NCBI GenBank assembly: GCA_902587165.1
Contig: CACIKF010000001.1
Location: 248,001-312,000 of the forward strand
DNA length: 64,000 nucleotides
Origin: Puniceicoccaceae bacterium
GTDB taxonomy: Bacteria > Verrucomicrobiota > Verrucomicrobiia > Opitutales > Coraliomargaritaceae
Direction: 5' to 3'
In this document: positions 35,142 to 44,821 of the stretch, one piece after another
How positions within the stretch are numbered: position 1 is the first letter of the stretch
Layout of the letters: every line of letters starts with the position of its first letter
Program-made: the position numbers and the translations under genes
The notes under the pieces: model-generated
Database searches by the model: none
What the model was told of the DNA's origin: nothing
The model's input: only the letters and a program-made list of their open reading frames with translations

Positions 35142-35174
35142 TGGTGCGTTCGCTTGCGACGCGCGAATGCACCA
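35142..35174. terminator. 12-bp hairpin between convergent HAD and rapA genes
   Basis: TGGTGCGTTCGC (35142-35153) pairs with GCGAATGCACCA (35163-35174), 12 base pairs with one G-T pair and a nine-base loop. It lies between two convergent stops. No T-tract follows on either strand, so it may be a rho-assisted or bidirectional transcript end rather than a classic terminator. Confidence 0.5.
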
Positions 35175-35225
35175 CGACTTGAAATTAGCCAGCCCCACTA
35201 CTTCTTGCTGTGATTTGCCATTTGA

Positions 35226-38072
35226 TTAAGCAGGTTCGCCTAGGATGAGTCGCACCGCATCTAGGCGCAAGTGCGCCTTGGCGATATGGCGTGTCACATC
35301 CGCTATGACTGTTTCTGCAATTTTGATTTCTTCCTGCCGGATGTTGGGATTCACCTTTTGTAGCTCCTTTAAGCGACTGGCTTCTCCGTCGAGCCGTTCG
35401 TGGGCTTGATTCATGGCGGTTGTGAGCCGAACTGATTTTTGATTGTTAGCGTGCTTTTCTGCTGCGCTTAGCATTTCTGGAACGAGGGCTTGGAGTAGCG
35501 CAGGGTCTTGCTTGAGGCGGAAGACCTCTTCGTCGCCACAGTATTTGTTAATAGTGTCGTGTGTGAATTGCTGACTGCAATCCTTGCCGCTGAGATCTAC
35601 GAGCACGCGCACAGGTGTTGGGGGCAGAAAGCGATCCACGTGGAGACGTGGTGGCGCGACGCTCTCGAGCACATAGATGGCCTCGATCAAAATAGCGGGG
35701 GCTTGGACATTGGGATCTTTCCAGACGACGATAGAGCTGTTACCTTTTTCCGAGCTGAGCGTGAGATCGATCGCGCCGCGGACCATAGGGTGATCCCATG
35801 TCAGGAAACCGATATCTTCGCGACCAAGTGCACGAGTGCGGTCGTAAGTCACAGTGGTCCCCTCTTCCGGCAAGCAGGGGAAGGAATCGGTAAACAACTG
35901 TCCCGGCGTAAGACGGAAGGTGCGAGTATCGACATCATCGACGGTCACGCCGAAGTGATCAAAGATGCGATTCATAAATTGGTCGAGCGTGCAGTCGGTA
36001 TCGAGGGCACGGATGTGCCCGACGAGCTTGTCGGAGGCTTCTTTCCTGAAGGAGTTAAGCGCGATGAGCCGATCCTGCCCTTGGCTAAGTTGCTTCTCTA
36101 GGTCTTTGCGAAACACCTTGCTTTCCTCGATCAGTTGGTCGGCCTCGGCCAGCATCTTTTTATCGACTATGTGGTAGCGCGGCCCCAGCGAGCGTAGACA
36201 CTTTCCAAACTCGTTCAGGTAGGCATAGCCGCCTTTGAGTGAATGCTCGACGCCGTTCAGGCCCTCGTGGTGCCAGCGCATGAGTAGTTCTGTCCAACTA
36301 TTCTTTAGGAATGGAATGTGGATTTGGATGGTTTCGGTCTGCCCGATTCGGTCAAGACGGCCAATGCGCTGTTCGAGTAATTCGGGGTTGAGTGGCAAGT
36401 CGAAGAGCACGAGGTGGTGTGCGAACTGAAAGTTACGTCCTTCACTGCCAATCTCTGAGCAGAGGAGAATTTTCGCGCCGTCGGCCTCAGCAAACCATGC
36501 CGCGTTGCGGTCGCGCTGAAGCAGCGTCAGTTCTTCGTGGAAAAGGCCTGCTTTGACGTTGATTTCTTCGAGTAGTGCGTCGTGGATCGCTTGCACCTTT
36601 TCGCGAGTGCAGCAGATGAGGAGAACTTTCTCATTTTCTCCGAGGTCTTTAATTAGTTCGGCCAACCACAAGATGCGTGGGCCGTGGCGAAAGTCGTAGG
36701 ACTCGGCCTCTTCCTTGCCTTTAGACGTATCGAGTTCAAACTCATGGAGTAGGCGTTTTTCAAGCGCTTCCTTTGGCAGTTTCGCGCGCGGCATGAGTGC
36801 AGATGGCAGCCCTTCCCTTTTTGGGAAGCCAGTTAGCGAGTCGCGCGAGTTACGGAAAATCACACGCCCCGTGCCGTGTCGATCGACTAGCTCTTCTAGC
36901 ATGGATTGCTGGTCTTCGAGGAGTGTACTAAACTTGTCGTCGGTGTATTCTTTGAAGACTTTACGAATATATTTGAGATCTTCAGAGCTTAGCTTTTTAC
37001 GGGCACACATCTTGTTGGCCACCGCCGCGACCTTAGAGTAGCCCGACTGTTCCTGACGAAATTTATCCAGATCAGGATAACGCTCAGGATCGAGCAAGCG
37101 GAGACGGGCAAAGTGTCCTTCCGCGCCGAGTTGCTCGGGTGTGGCGGTCAACAGTAACAAGCCGTGACTCCTTTTTGTTAGACCCTCGACCAGTTGATAC
37201 TCTGGGCTGGCGACTTGGGGCGTCCATTCGAGGTGGTGCGCCTCGTCGACGACGAGCATGTCCCATTTCGCCGACAACGCACAATCTGCCCAACGCGGAT
37301 GCTCTAGTAGCGTCTTAATACTGCAAATCACGAGCTGTTCAGTGTTGAAGGGATTGGTTGCCTCGTCCACAGAGGTGACGGATTCACAATGCGCCGCATC
37401 GACTAGCGTGAACCACAGGTTAAAGCGGCGCAGCAACTCGATTAACCATTGATGGACGAGCGACTCAGGCAATACGATGAGGATGCGCTCTGCTCGACCT
37501 GTGAGGTGGAGTCGGTGCAAGATCAAGCAAGCTTCAATCGTTTTGCCGAGACCGACTTCGTCTGCGAGCAAGACACGCGGCATGTAGCGGCTAGCGACTT
37601 CAGAGGCGATGTATAGTTGATGTGGAATCAGGTCAATACGCCCACCTGCGAATCCAGCCACGTCCGACTGTTTGGCATCTGCAAGTCGGGTGATGGCCTC
37701 GTAGCGCAAGTTGAAGGCGGACGATTGATCAATTTGTCCCCGGATGAGGCGATCTTCGGGTTTGCTAAAGCTGATCGTATCCGCGAGATCCATTTCTGTG
37801 ATTTTGACTGCCCCAGCAAGGTAAGTTATGATCCCCTCCTCCACTTTCACCGCCTCGATCACGACGGGTTCACCGTCTTGGGAGTGAATGGTGTCGCCCA
37901 CGTAAAATTCGACGCGCTTAATGGGCGCATTGGCTCGTGCATAGAGCCGAGCTTCCGCAGACGCCGGAAAAGCGAGTTTAAGCTGATGCGGGGAGACTTC
38001 TTCCACTATCCCGAGCCCGAGCTCTGGCTCCGTTTCGCTGATCCAGCGTTGTCCAATCGTAAATTTAGCCAT
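35226..38072 (-). CDS. rapA: RapA/HepA-like SNF2-family RNA polymerase-associated ATPase
   Basis: SNF2 helicase-like protein of 948 residues resembling RapA, which recycles stalled or post-termination RNA polymerase. An N-terminal part with two small beta-rich modules (Tudor-like in RapA) covers about 1-110. The ATPase core has LLADEVGLGKTIEACL (Walker A, 171-178), VVDEAHHLEW (276-279 DEAH), LLLLTATPEQ, and the second lobe EIGSEGRNFQFA with RIGRLDRIGQ. The long C-terminal region matches RapA in layout. Distinguishing RapA from other bacterial SNF2 proteins relies on these N- and C-terminal regions; moderately sure. It is divergent from the PIG-L gene. Confidence 0.83.
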   Translation of the reverse strand: MAKFTIGQRWISETEPELGLGIVEEVSPHQLKLAFPASAEARLYARANAPIKRVEFYVGDTIHSQDGEPVVIEAVKVEEGIITYLAGAVKITEMDLADTISFSKPEDRLIRGQIDQSSAFNLRYEAITRLADAKQSDVAGFAGGRIDLIPHQLYIASEVASRYMPRVLLADEVGLGKTIEACLILHRLHLTGRAERILIVLPESLVHQWLIELLRRFNLWFTLVDAAHCESVTSVDEATNPFNTEQLVICSIKTLLEHPRWADCALSAKWDMLVVDEAHHLEWTPQVASPEYQLVEGLTKRSHGLLLLTATPEQLGAEGHFARLRLLDPERYPDLDKFRQEQSGYSKVAAVANKMCARKKLSSEDLKYIRKVFKEYTDDKFSTLLEDQQSMLEELVDRHGTGRVIFRNSRDSLTGFPKREGLPSALMPRAKLPKEALEKRLLHEFELDTSKGKEEAESYDFRHGPRILWLAELIKDLGENEKVLLICCTREKVQAIHDALLEEINVKAGLFHEELTLLQRDRNAAWFAEADGAKILLCSEIGSEGRNFQFAHHLVLFDLPLNPELLEQRIGRLDRIGQTETIQIHIPFLKNSWTELLMRWHHEGLNGVEHSLKGGYAYLNEFGKCLRSLGPRYHIVDKKMLAEADQLIEESKVFRKDLEKQLSQGQDRLIALNSFRKEASDKLVGHIRALDTDCTLDQFMNRIFDHFGVTVDDVDTRTFRLTPGQLFTDSFPCLPEEGTTVTYDRTRALGREDIGFLTWDHPMVRGAIDLTLSSEKGNSSIVVWKDPNVQAPAILIEAIYVLESVAPPRLHVDRFLPPTPVRVLVDLSGKDCSQQFTHDTINKYCGDEEVFRLKQDPALLQALVPEMLSAAEKHANNQKSVRLTTAMNQAHERLDGEASRLKELQKVNPNIRQEEIKIAETVIADVTRHIAKAHLRLDAVRLILGEPA

Positions 38073-38122
38073 TGTTGGATGTTTTGGCTCACCTTAATTA
38101 AAGTCAAGGAGCGGCTCTACGT

Positions 38123-39010
38123 ATGTTAGCAGTGGCAAAGGTTCTTGCGGCGATGGACATGCTCCCGCTAACTTTATCTATGCACGCGAATATCGACCTC
38201 TTTATTCCTGACCAGATCAGTATCCCCGAAGCACAGGCGCGTACCTCTCACCTCGGCATTGGCGCGCACCAAGACGACTTGGAATTTATGGCTTTTCATG
38301 GCATTGCCACCTGCTATGGTCAAGATGGCGCGTGGTTTAGTGGGATCACCTGCACAGATGGTGGCGGTAGCGCTCGCTCCGGAGCCTTTGCTGGTAAGAC
38401 GGACGCCGAGATGCAAGCGATCCGTGCCGACGAGCAACGCCGTGCGGCGGAAATCGGCCAATACAGTTATGTAGGGCAGCTTGGCTTTACTAGCGCGGCA
38501 ATTAAGGATCCCGCAACCCGTGGCAAATTAGTCGATCAATTGGAGCAAGATCTAATCTGTACTCAGCCCGAAGTGCTCTATACGCACAATCCCGCCGACA
38601 AGCACGCCACTCACGTGGCTGTATTTCACGCAGTGATTGAAGCGCTGCTTAGGATTCCGCCCTACTCTCGCCCAAAGAAGGTCTACGGCTGTGAAGTTTG
38701 GCGTGATCTCGACTGGCTTGAGCCGGAGGATAAGATTGCGCTTGATGTGAGTCCTTATCCCGAATTAGCTGAGAAACTGAATGCATGCTTCGCCTCGCAG
38801 ATTACTGGGGGTAAAGACTACGGAAAGGCCGTCATTGGCCGCCGTCGTGCGAATGCGACCTTCTACGATTCTCATTCGGTTGATACGCTTGATCAGTTCT
38901 GGTTCGCAATGGACCTGACGCCGCTGATTGAAGATGATGCACCTACTGTGAAGGCCTTTGTTGAAGCAAAAATAGATCGATTTCGTTCATCAGTCATCGG
39001 GCAATTGTAG
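38123..39010 (+). CDS. PIG-L family deacetylase
   Basis: Zinc-dependent LmbE/PIG-L deacetylase of up to 295 residues. The metal motif AHQDDLE (usual AHPDDE, with Pro to Gln) follows the first strand, and the third ligand is in HNPADKHATHVAV. Family members remove acetyl from sugars such as GlcNAc-inositol or bacillithiol precursors; the substrate cannot be read here. Start uncertain: 38123 has AAGGAG 13 bases upstream, while ATG at 38180 gives a more typical N-terminus (MHANIDLFIPDQ). Confidence 0.82.
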   Translation: MLAVAKVLAAMDMLPLTLSMHANIDLFIPDQISIPEAQARTSHLGIGAHQDDLEFMAFHGIATCYGQDGAWFSGITCTDGGGSARSGAFAGKTDAEMQAIRADEQRRAAEIGQYSYVGQLGFTSAAIKDPATRGKLVDQLEQDLICTQPEVLYTHNPADKHATHVAVFHAVIEALLRIPPYSRPKKVYGCEVWRDLDWLEPEDKIALDVSPYPELAEKLNACFASQITGGKDYGKAVIGRRRANATFYDSHSVDTLDQFWFAMDLTPLIEDDAPTVKAFVEAKIDRFRSSVIGQL

Positions 39011-39123
39011 CGCCTTAGCTTATTCGATTTAGCCTCGCCTCTAGGCAAATTTTGGCGCAAGGAAGCTGGCGTGCTACGTACTCACTTGACGCAATCGCGG
39101 ATTCGGTGAACTTAGCCTGTTCC

Positions 39124-40482
39124 ATGCCTGCCGCTGACACAATTGTAGCTCTCTCATCGCCTTCAGGCGAATCTGCCATTGCGCTGATTCGCTTGTCTGG
39201 GCCCGCTTGTGCGGAACTGGCTCTTGCGATCACAGAGCGCAGTCAGCCGCTCAAAAAGCGCTATGCGCATTTTGCTAAGTATATCGATGTTAATGGAACA
39301 CAAATTGACGAGTGCGTTATTACCTATTATGCTCATGGTCAATCATTTACAGGCGAATCAATGTTAGAAATAGCGCCTCACGGAAATCCCATGATCGTAC
39401 AAAAAATTCTGGCGGATTTAATGGCGCGGGGATGCCGTCCCGCGGAGCCAGGTGAGTTTACGCGCACAGCGTTCTTAAATGGTCGCATGGACTTGAGCCA
39501 GGCTGAGGCAATATCTGATTTGATTCGTGCACGTTCTGACCGTAGCCTTGAAGTGGCACAACGCCAGTTGCATGGGTCAGTTGGTCGTAAGATGAGCGAA
39601 TTGACAGAGCGGCTACTCGGCGTAATGGCACAGCTTGAAGCCTACATAGATTTTCCTGAAGAAGATTTGCCGGGTGAAGACCAAGCAGGTCCTGCTTCCG
39701 AACTTCGCAAACTGATCGAGGAAATAGGCGATTTGATGGAAACGCAGCGTTACTCCGCCCTGCTCCATGAAGGAATTAAAACCTTAATTATTGGCGAACC
39801 TAACGTAGGCAAAAGTAGTTTGATTAATGCACTTACAGGCGCCGAAAGGTCCATTGTTAGTGATATACCAGGCACAACACGAGATTACATTTCGGCCTTT
39901 ATGATGCTGGGGTCATGGCGTATCGAGATTTTGGATACAGCAGGTTTACATGAGGCTGGCGACGCGATTGAAAAGATCGGCATTGATCACACGATTGAGC
40001 AAGCCGAGACAGCGGATTTCTTCTTACTCGTGCTTGATGCCAACCTGCCCTACCCCACTCTGCCGGATTCTTTACTGCAGCGAATGAATCCGGTTAATAC
40101 GATTGTGATCGTGAACAAAACAGATCTGCCCAGCGCTGAATCGTGTGCTGATTTCCTGCCGGATCTACAGCATGTACGCACTTCCCTCCTCGAGCGGAAG
40201 GGCCTCGCGGATCTGCGCGAAATCTGGCAGAAATCTATTGATGCCAGTCTGACGCATGGGCAGAATGATGGCGTGGTGGTTAACGCGCGCCATGCCGCTT
40301 CACTTAGAGAAGCTGTTGATGCACTGAAACTTGCATCATCTAAGTTGAAATTAGGCGATCACTCTGAGCTGATTGTTGCTGACATGCGTGATGCAGTAGA
40401 ACACATTGGGCAAGTTGTTGGACGTGTCGATAATGAGCGTATGCTTGATAGGCTTTTTAAACAATTTTGCATCGGTAAATGA
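39124..40482 (+). CDS. mnmE: tRNA modification GTPase MnmE
   Basis: GTPase that, with MnmG, installs the carboxymethylaminomethyl (or aminomethyl) group on wobble uridine 34. About 452 residues. The N-terminal folate-binding domain has [14 protein letters not shown] and [20 protein letters not shown]; the G domain has [32 protein letters not shown] and NKTD; the C-terminus ends FCIGK, with the catalytic cysteine. The ATG at 39124 is preferred over TTG at 39052. The stop overlaps mnmG's ATG (ATGA), so the two partner subunits are coupled. Confidence 0.95.
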   Translation: MPAADTIVALSSPSGESAIALIRLSGPACAELALAITERSQPLKKRYAHFAKYIDVNGTQIDECVITYYAHGQSFTGESMLEIAPHGNPMIVQKILADLMARGCRPAEPGEFTRTAFLNGRMDLSQAEAISDLIRARSDRSLEVAQRQLHGSVGRKMSELTERLLGVMAQLEAYIDFPEEDLPGEDQAGPASELRKLIEEIGDLMETQRYSALLHEGIKTLIIGEPNVGKSSLINALTGAERSIVSDIPGTTRDYISAFMMLGSWRIEILDTAGLHEAGDAIEKIGIDHTIEQAETADFFLLVLDANLPYPTLPDSLLQRMNPVNTIVIVNKTDLPSAESCADFLPDLQHVRTSLLERKGLADLREIWQKSIDASLTHGQNDGVVVNARHAASLREAVDALKLASSKLKLGDHSELIVADMRDAVEHIGQVVGRVDNERMLDRLFKQFCIGK

Positions 40483-42416
40483 GCTCAGGATTAAAGTTTG
40501 GGAAAGCCCAACCCTATGACGTGATTGTCTGTGGCGCCGGTCATGCGGGTTGCGAAGCCGCCCTAGCCTCTGCGCGGCTTGGTGCCGACACGCTTATGCT
40601 GACTGGCAACCTCGATACGATCGCTCAAATGAGCTGTAACCCTGCAATTGGCGGCCAAGCCAAAGGTCACATGGTTCGAGAGATCGACGCACTTGGCGGC
40701 GAGATGGCAATCAACACAGATACCACAGCGATTCAGTTTCGTCTATTAAATGCTTCTAAGGGACCTGCTGTCCAGGCGCCTAGAGCGCAATGCGACAAGA
40801 AGGCTTACCAATATCGCATGAAGCATGTGATTGAGTTGCAGGATAACTTAGACCTTTTTCAGGCCATGGTCCAAGGTCTTATCTATGAAGGCGATAAGGT
40901 AGTTGGCGTTCGGACTAATCTGGAAGTTGAATTTTACGCGAAGACCGTGGTTGTCACGACGGGCACATTTCTTCGTGGCTTAATGCATGTAGGTAAGAAT
41001 ACGAATAAAGGCGGGCGGATGGGCGATTTTTCGGCGGAAGGGCTTTCTGGGTCATTTTTGGAGGCAGGAATTGAGTTAGAGCGCCTGAAGACTGGCACGC
41101 CAGCGCGGATTCTTGGCAGTAGCATTGATTTTAGTCACCTAGAAGAGCAGAAGGGCGACTTAGACCCGACGCTTTTTGCGTTTTACGATACTCGTGGAAT
41201 CGAAAACGTGTTCCACGTAGAACAATCGGAGAAGGGCGCCCTAGACTCGGAACACGAACTGTTCCACGTGGAACAGCCGCATCAACGAAAGCTGGGGTGG
41301 TTGCCTGGCCAAGATCAAGTGTCTTGCTGGATGACCTACACGGGGGCGGACACACGGCAGGTGGTTGAGGACAATCTACATCTTTCTCCAATGTATTCTG
41401 GACAGATCGAAGGCACAGGGCCGCGTTACTGTCCCAGTATTGAAGATAAATTCGTCCGCTTTGCTGATAAAGAGCGCCACATGCTTTTCCTAGAGCCTGA
41501 AGGGCGTAACACGAACGAATGGTATATTAACGGGCTTTCTACGAGTTTACCTTTTGCAGTGCAGTTAGATATGCTGCGAAGCATCGAGGGTTTAGAGGAT
41601 GTCCATATGCTGAGGCCAGCTTATGCAGTGGAGTATGATTTTGCCCCTCCGACGCAGCTTTTTCCTTCATTGGAATCCAAGAAGGTGGAGAACCTTTTCT
41701 TTGCGGGTCAGATCAACGGCACCTCAGGCTACGAAGAAGCGGCGGGGCAGGGGCTGATCGCAGGTGTCAATGCTGTGCAAAAGATTCGTGGGCAGGAAGC
41801 CTTGGTCTTGAAGCGTCACGAAGCTTACCTTGGAGTGCTCATCGATGACTTAGTGACAAAGGGCACGAAGGAACCATATCGTATGTTTTCTAGCCGCGCG
41901 GAACACAGGCTTCTGTTTAATCATCCGAGTGCAGAGTTGCGCTTAGTCGATACGATTGATAGACTACAACTCGTTGATAAACAAAGGTTAGTGAAAATTA
42001 AGGAGAAGTCTTCTAAGGTGCTTAAATGGACGGATCGTCTAGAGCTAGAGCGTAGGGCAGGTGAGAGCTATGCTTTACATTTGCGGCGATCTCATTCCCA
42101 GGAGGACTTCCCCGACGCCATGAAAGGGGAACCTAAGGAAGTTCGCGATGAGGTGCATTACCGTGTAGTTTTTAAAGGTTATTTAGATCGCGAATTGAAG
42201 CAGATCGAGAAACTAAAGCATATTGACAAGATAAAGTTACCAGAGGGCTTTGATTTTACGGAAGTTAAGGGGCTACGCAGCGAGAGCGCTCAGAAGCTGG
42301 TCGAGATTGCTCCAAGCTCTTTGGGGCAGGCGAGTCGTATCAGTGGCGTGAACCCCGCGGACATCAGCATTCTAATGGTGCATCTGGAGGCTCGCTCTGG
42401 CGAAAAGTCGCACTAA
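40479..42416 (+). CDS. mnmG: tRNA uridine-5-carboxymethylaminomethyl modification enzyme MnmG (GidA)
   Basis: FAD-dependent partner of MnmE for wobble-uridine modification. Length of 645 residues. Motifs: [17 protein letters not shown] (FAD), [33 protein letters not shown]-type block, [33 protein letters not shown], and a C-terminal helical region ([18 protein letters not shown]). An extra segment of about 25-30 residues is present near 238-270, just before [10 protein letters not shown]. It encodes two copies of FHVEQ, each the in-frame reading of a parS-like palindrome. It overlaps mnmE by four bases. No rsmG, parA or parB follows. Confidence 0.95.
   Translation: MSSGLKFGKAQPYDVIVCGAGHAGCEAALASARLGADTLMLTGNLDTIAQMSCNPAIGGQAKGHMVREIDALGGEMAINTDTTAIQFRLLNASKGPAVQAPRAQCDKKAYQYRMKHVIELQDNLDLFQAMVQGLIYEGDKVVGVRTNLEVEFYAKTVVVTTGTFLRGLMHVGKNTNKGGRMGDFSAEGLSGSFLEAGIELERLKTGTPARILGSSIDFSHLEEQKGDLDPTLFAFYDTRGIENVFHVEQSEKGALDSEHELFHVEQPHQRKLGWLPGQDQVSCWMTYTGADTRQVVEDNLHLSPMYSGQIEGTGPRYCPSIEDKFVRFADKERHMLFLEPEGRNTNEWYINGLSTSLPFAVQLDMLRSIEGLEDVHMLRPAYAVEYDFAPPTQLFPSLESKKVENLFFAGQINGTSGYEEAAGQGLIAGVNAVQKIRGQEALVLKRHEAYLGVLIDDLVTKGTKEPYRMFSSRAEHRLLFNHPSAELRLVDTIDRLQLVDKQRLVKIKEKSSKVLKWTDRLELERRAGESYALHLRRSHSQEDFPDAMKGEPKEVRDEVHYRVVFKGYLDRELKQIEKLKHIDKIKLPEGFDFTEVKGLRSESAQKLVEIAPSSLGQASRISGVNPADISILMVHLEARSGEKSH
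41209..41224. other. parS-like site 1 (one mismatch) within mnmG
   Basis: TGTTCCACGTAGAACA differs by one base from the ParB-binding palindrome TGTTCCACGTGGAACA known from Pseudomonas and others. It is read in frame as VFHVEQ (residues 244-249 of MnmG). Confidence 0.7.
41260..41275. other. parS-like site 2 (perfect palindrome) within mnmG
   Basis: TGTTCCACGTGGAACA is a perfect 16-base palindrome and an established parS sequence bound by ParB of chromosomal ParABS systems. It lies 51 bases after site 1 in the same register and is read as LFHVEQ (residues 261-266 of MnmG). A chance exact match in 64 kb is very improbable. Confidence 0.88.
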
Positions 42417-42627
42417 CAAACAATTTCAACGGAAAAGCCTTCTGGACGATTGTCCCATTTGTGTTACGGCTGAGTCCCATCCGGGTTAAATCGGCCGGAA
42501 AGGGTTTGGACTTGGGTTTAAGCTTGACCCATCATGCTTTTTGGTGGAATAGGTGGTCTTATTAAGTAATCCTAATTTTCTAGGCCTTTTAAAATCAAAC
42601 TGTTTGCATAGCTGATTATAAACAAAT

Positions 42628-43329
42628 ATGAGCGCGCAAAAAATGCATCGTGTTTTGGTCGTAGACGATGAGTCTGACGTTACCGAACTTTTACAGTATA
42701 GACTTGAGCAAGAAGGGTATCGCGTAGCGACATTAAACGATCCCTTGGGCTTTGTTGCCAAAGTGCGCGAGTTTGAACCAGACTTGATGCTCCTGGATAT
42801 AATGATGCCCGAACTCAGCGGCATACAGTTATGCCGCATCGCTCGCGCGGATCCTACGATAAAGCATATCCCGATCATATTTTTGAGTGCGCGCGGTGAG
42901 GTCGAGGACCGAATTAAAGGCTTAGAAGCTGGGGCCGAAGATTATGTATCTAAACCATTTAATACCAATGAGTTGTTGCTTAGGATAAGCAAAATGCTCA
43001 AGCGCTCAGGCGCGCCCTCGGAACCCGCCGGGCAGTCGCGAATTGATATCGCGGGCGTTGTCATCGACGAGGATTTGCACCAACTGACGGTTGATGGTGA
43101 AAATGTTTTACTGACAGCGACCGAATTTCGTCTACTTAAACTTCTCATGGAGCGAAAGGGACGCGTGCAATCGCGAGATCATTTATTGGTTAATGTGTGG
43201 CATTACGATACGGATATTGAGACGCGCACCGTCGATACTCATGTACGTCGCGTGCGCGAAAAACTCGGACAATATGCGCACATGATTGAGACGGTGCGTG
43301 GCGTCGGTTACCGGGCGGTCGATATCTAG
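42628..43329 (+). CDS. OmpR/PhoB-family response regulator
   Basis: Two-component response regulator of 233 residues. The receiver domain has the acidic pair VDDES near 13-15, phospho-acceptor Asp57 (LMLLDIMMP), Thr/Ser at IFLSARG and Lys in VSKPFN. The C-terminal winged helix shows LTATEFRLLKLLMERKGRVQSRDHLL and VDTHVRRVREKL. The pairing and similarity suggest PhoB, but no pho box or phosphate genes are in view, so the stimulus is unproven. The gene has a 211-base leader with no obvious promoter motif and precedes the histidine kinase by 115 bases. Confidence 0.88.
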   Translation: MSAQKMHRVLVVDDESDVTELLQYRLEQEGYRVATLNDPLGFVAKVREFEPDLMLLDIMMPELSGIQLCRIARADPTIKHIPIIFLSARGEVEDRIKGLEAGAEDYVSKPFNTNELLLRISKMLKRSGAPSEPAGQSRIDIAGVVIDEDLHQLTVDGENVLLTATEFRLLKLLMERKGRVQSRDHLLVNVWHYDTDIETRTVDTHVRRVREKLGQYAHMIETVRGVGYRAVDI

Positions 43330-43444
43330 TGCGAACAAACTAGGGGACCTTGCCTTAGTTACTTGAGCTTAGTCAGCTGCTGATTAACTTGTCTTATAAT
43401 TTGGATTTGGCTTATAACTGGGTCATTTCGCTCTTTCGTCTTAT

Positions 43445-44821
43445 ATGCTCTGGTTTTCTACAATTTTATTGTTGCTCTTATCGCTTTTACTCTTTCGTCA
43501 TATTTTACGATTGAGCCGTCTCTTACATGAGCTTGAAGATTCGGTCTGTTCGCGAAGGCGTTTAATACAGGAAGACTCTAGAGAGACTTTACGAAAAATC
43601 GGAGCACTTGGTCTTGTTGATTCGATAAACGAACTCATTGATTCAAATAATCAGACCATCATACAAAAGAACGATTATTCGGAGCAGATTGACGTCATCC
43701 TAGGCGCAGTTCAGGAAGCAGTGATTGTATTTAACCAAGATCATGTGGTGGAATATGCCAATCGATCTACAGAGAGGATATTTCATGAGGGCCTTCCAAT
43801 CCAAGGCATGAGTCTAGAGGGAGTGCTTCGTTCGAGTGCTTTGTTGGAACATTTAGATTCCACAGCGACTCGAGACGAAAACGAAGCAACACGGATCAAG
43901 ATTAATCAAGGAAAGAAAAAACTATGGTTTGAAGTTTCTTGCTCGAAGGTGCAGGGCATGTATTCCGAGGGCACTTACTCGACGCTTCTTGTCATGCATG
44001 ACATTACAAAGCAAAAAGACCTGGAAGCCAGTCGACGTAAATTTGTGGCCAATGCTTCACACGAGTTACGCACGCCATTGACTATCATTAAAGGGTTCGC
44101 GGAAACATTGACCGACGACAAGGCAGCGATTGATAGCAAGATGCGAGATCGCTTTACAAAGAAAATCTTAAAAAACGCGGGGCGCCTTCACCGGCTCGTC
44201 GAGGATTTGTTAACTATTTCAAGATTAGAGTCGCAGCCCTACCTAATCGAGCCGGTAGAGCAATCCATTGAATCTCTTTTTACTGAAGTCGCTGAAAGTT
44301 ATTATAGTCGGCTTGATGTTAGTAGGCAGAGAATTGAAGTAAAGGTCGATGAGGCGGTGGACCCGTTTTCTTTTGATCGATATCGGATCCATCAAGTTTT
44401 GGATAATCTTGTAGAAAACGTTTTTCGCTATGCGCCAGAGTTTAGGTCAATCAGATTGGAGGCCGTGCTCGAGCCTGAATCGGGAGATGTGCATTGCTCC
44501 GTTATTGATGATGGTCCCGGTATTCCAAAGAAGCATCTCCCGCACCTATTCGAGCGTTTTTATCGGGTGGATAAAGGACGGTCGCGGGAGACAGGTGGCA
44601 CTGGGCTAGGCTTAAGTATTGTCAAACATATCGTGCAGTTACACGGCGGCACAGTCGCGGCTGAGAGTAAAGTGGGGGAGGGCACTCGTATATCCTTTAG
44701 ACTGCCGATCAAACTGACTCAACCACTAGGAGAGACTTCGGCTGACCTGGAATACGCTGGTAACAATACCCATAGCGATCAGAGCAACGAGGATGAAAGC
44801 ACAGATCAAGGCGCCGGTTGA
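43445..44821 (+). CDS. PhoR-like sensor histidine kinase
   Basis: Sensor kinase of 458 residues, partner of the upstream regulator. One N-terminal hydrophobic segment (2-20, STILLLLLSLLLFRHI) anchors it, then a linker, a PAS domain at about 80-190 (VILGAVQEAVIVFNQDH), HisKA with phospho-acceptor His206 (ANASHELRTPLTIIKG), and HATPase with DNLVENVFRYA, DDGPGIP and GGTGLGLSIVKHI. No large periplasmic sensor, as in PhoR. The last 30 or so residues are a hydrophilic tail (TSADLEYAGNNTHSDQSNED) whose DNA overlaps the 3' end of the convergent gspF-like gene by 96 bases. Confidence 0.89.
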   Translation: MLWFSTILLLLLSLLLFRHILRLSRLLHELEDSVCSRRRLIQEDSRETLRKIGALGLVDSINELIDSNNQTIIQKNDYSEQIDVILGAVQEAVIVFNQDHVVEYANRSTERIFHEGLPIQGMSLEGVLRSSALLEHLDSTATRDENEATRIKINQGKKKLWFEVSCSKVQGMYSEGTYSTLLVMHDITKQKDLEASRRKFVANASHELRTPLTIIKGFAETLTDDKAAIDSKMRDRFTKKILKNAGRLHRLVEDLLTISRLESQPYLIEPVEQSIESLFTEVAESYYSRLDVSRQRIEVKVDEAVDPFSFDRYRIHQVLDNLVENVFRYAPEFRSIRLEAVLEPESGDVHCSVIDDGPGIPKKHLPHLFERFYRVDKGRSRETGGTGLGLSIVKHIVQLHGGTVAAESKVGEGTRISFRLPIKLTQPLGETSADLEYAGNNTHSDQSNEDESTDQGAG

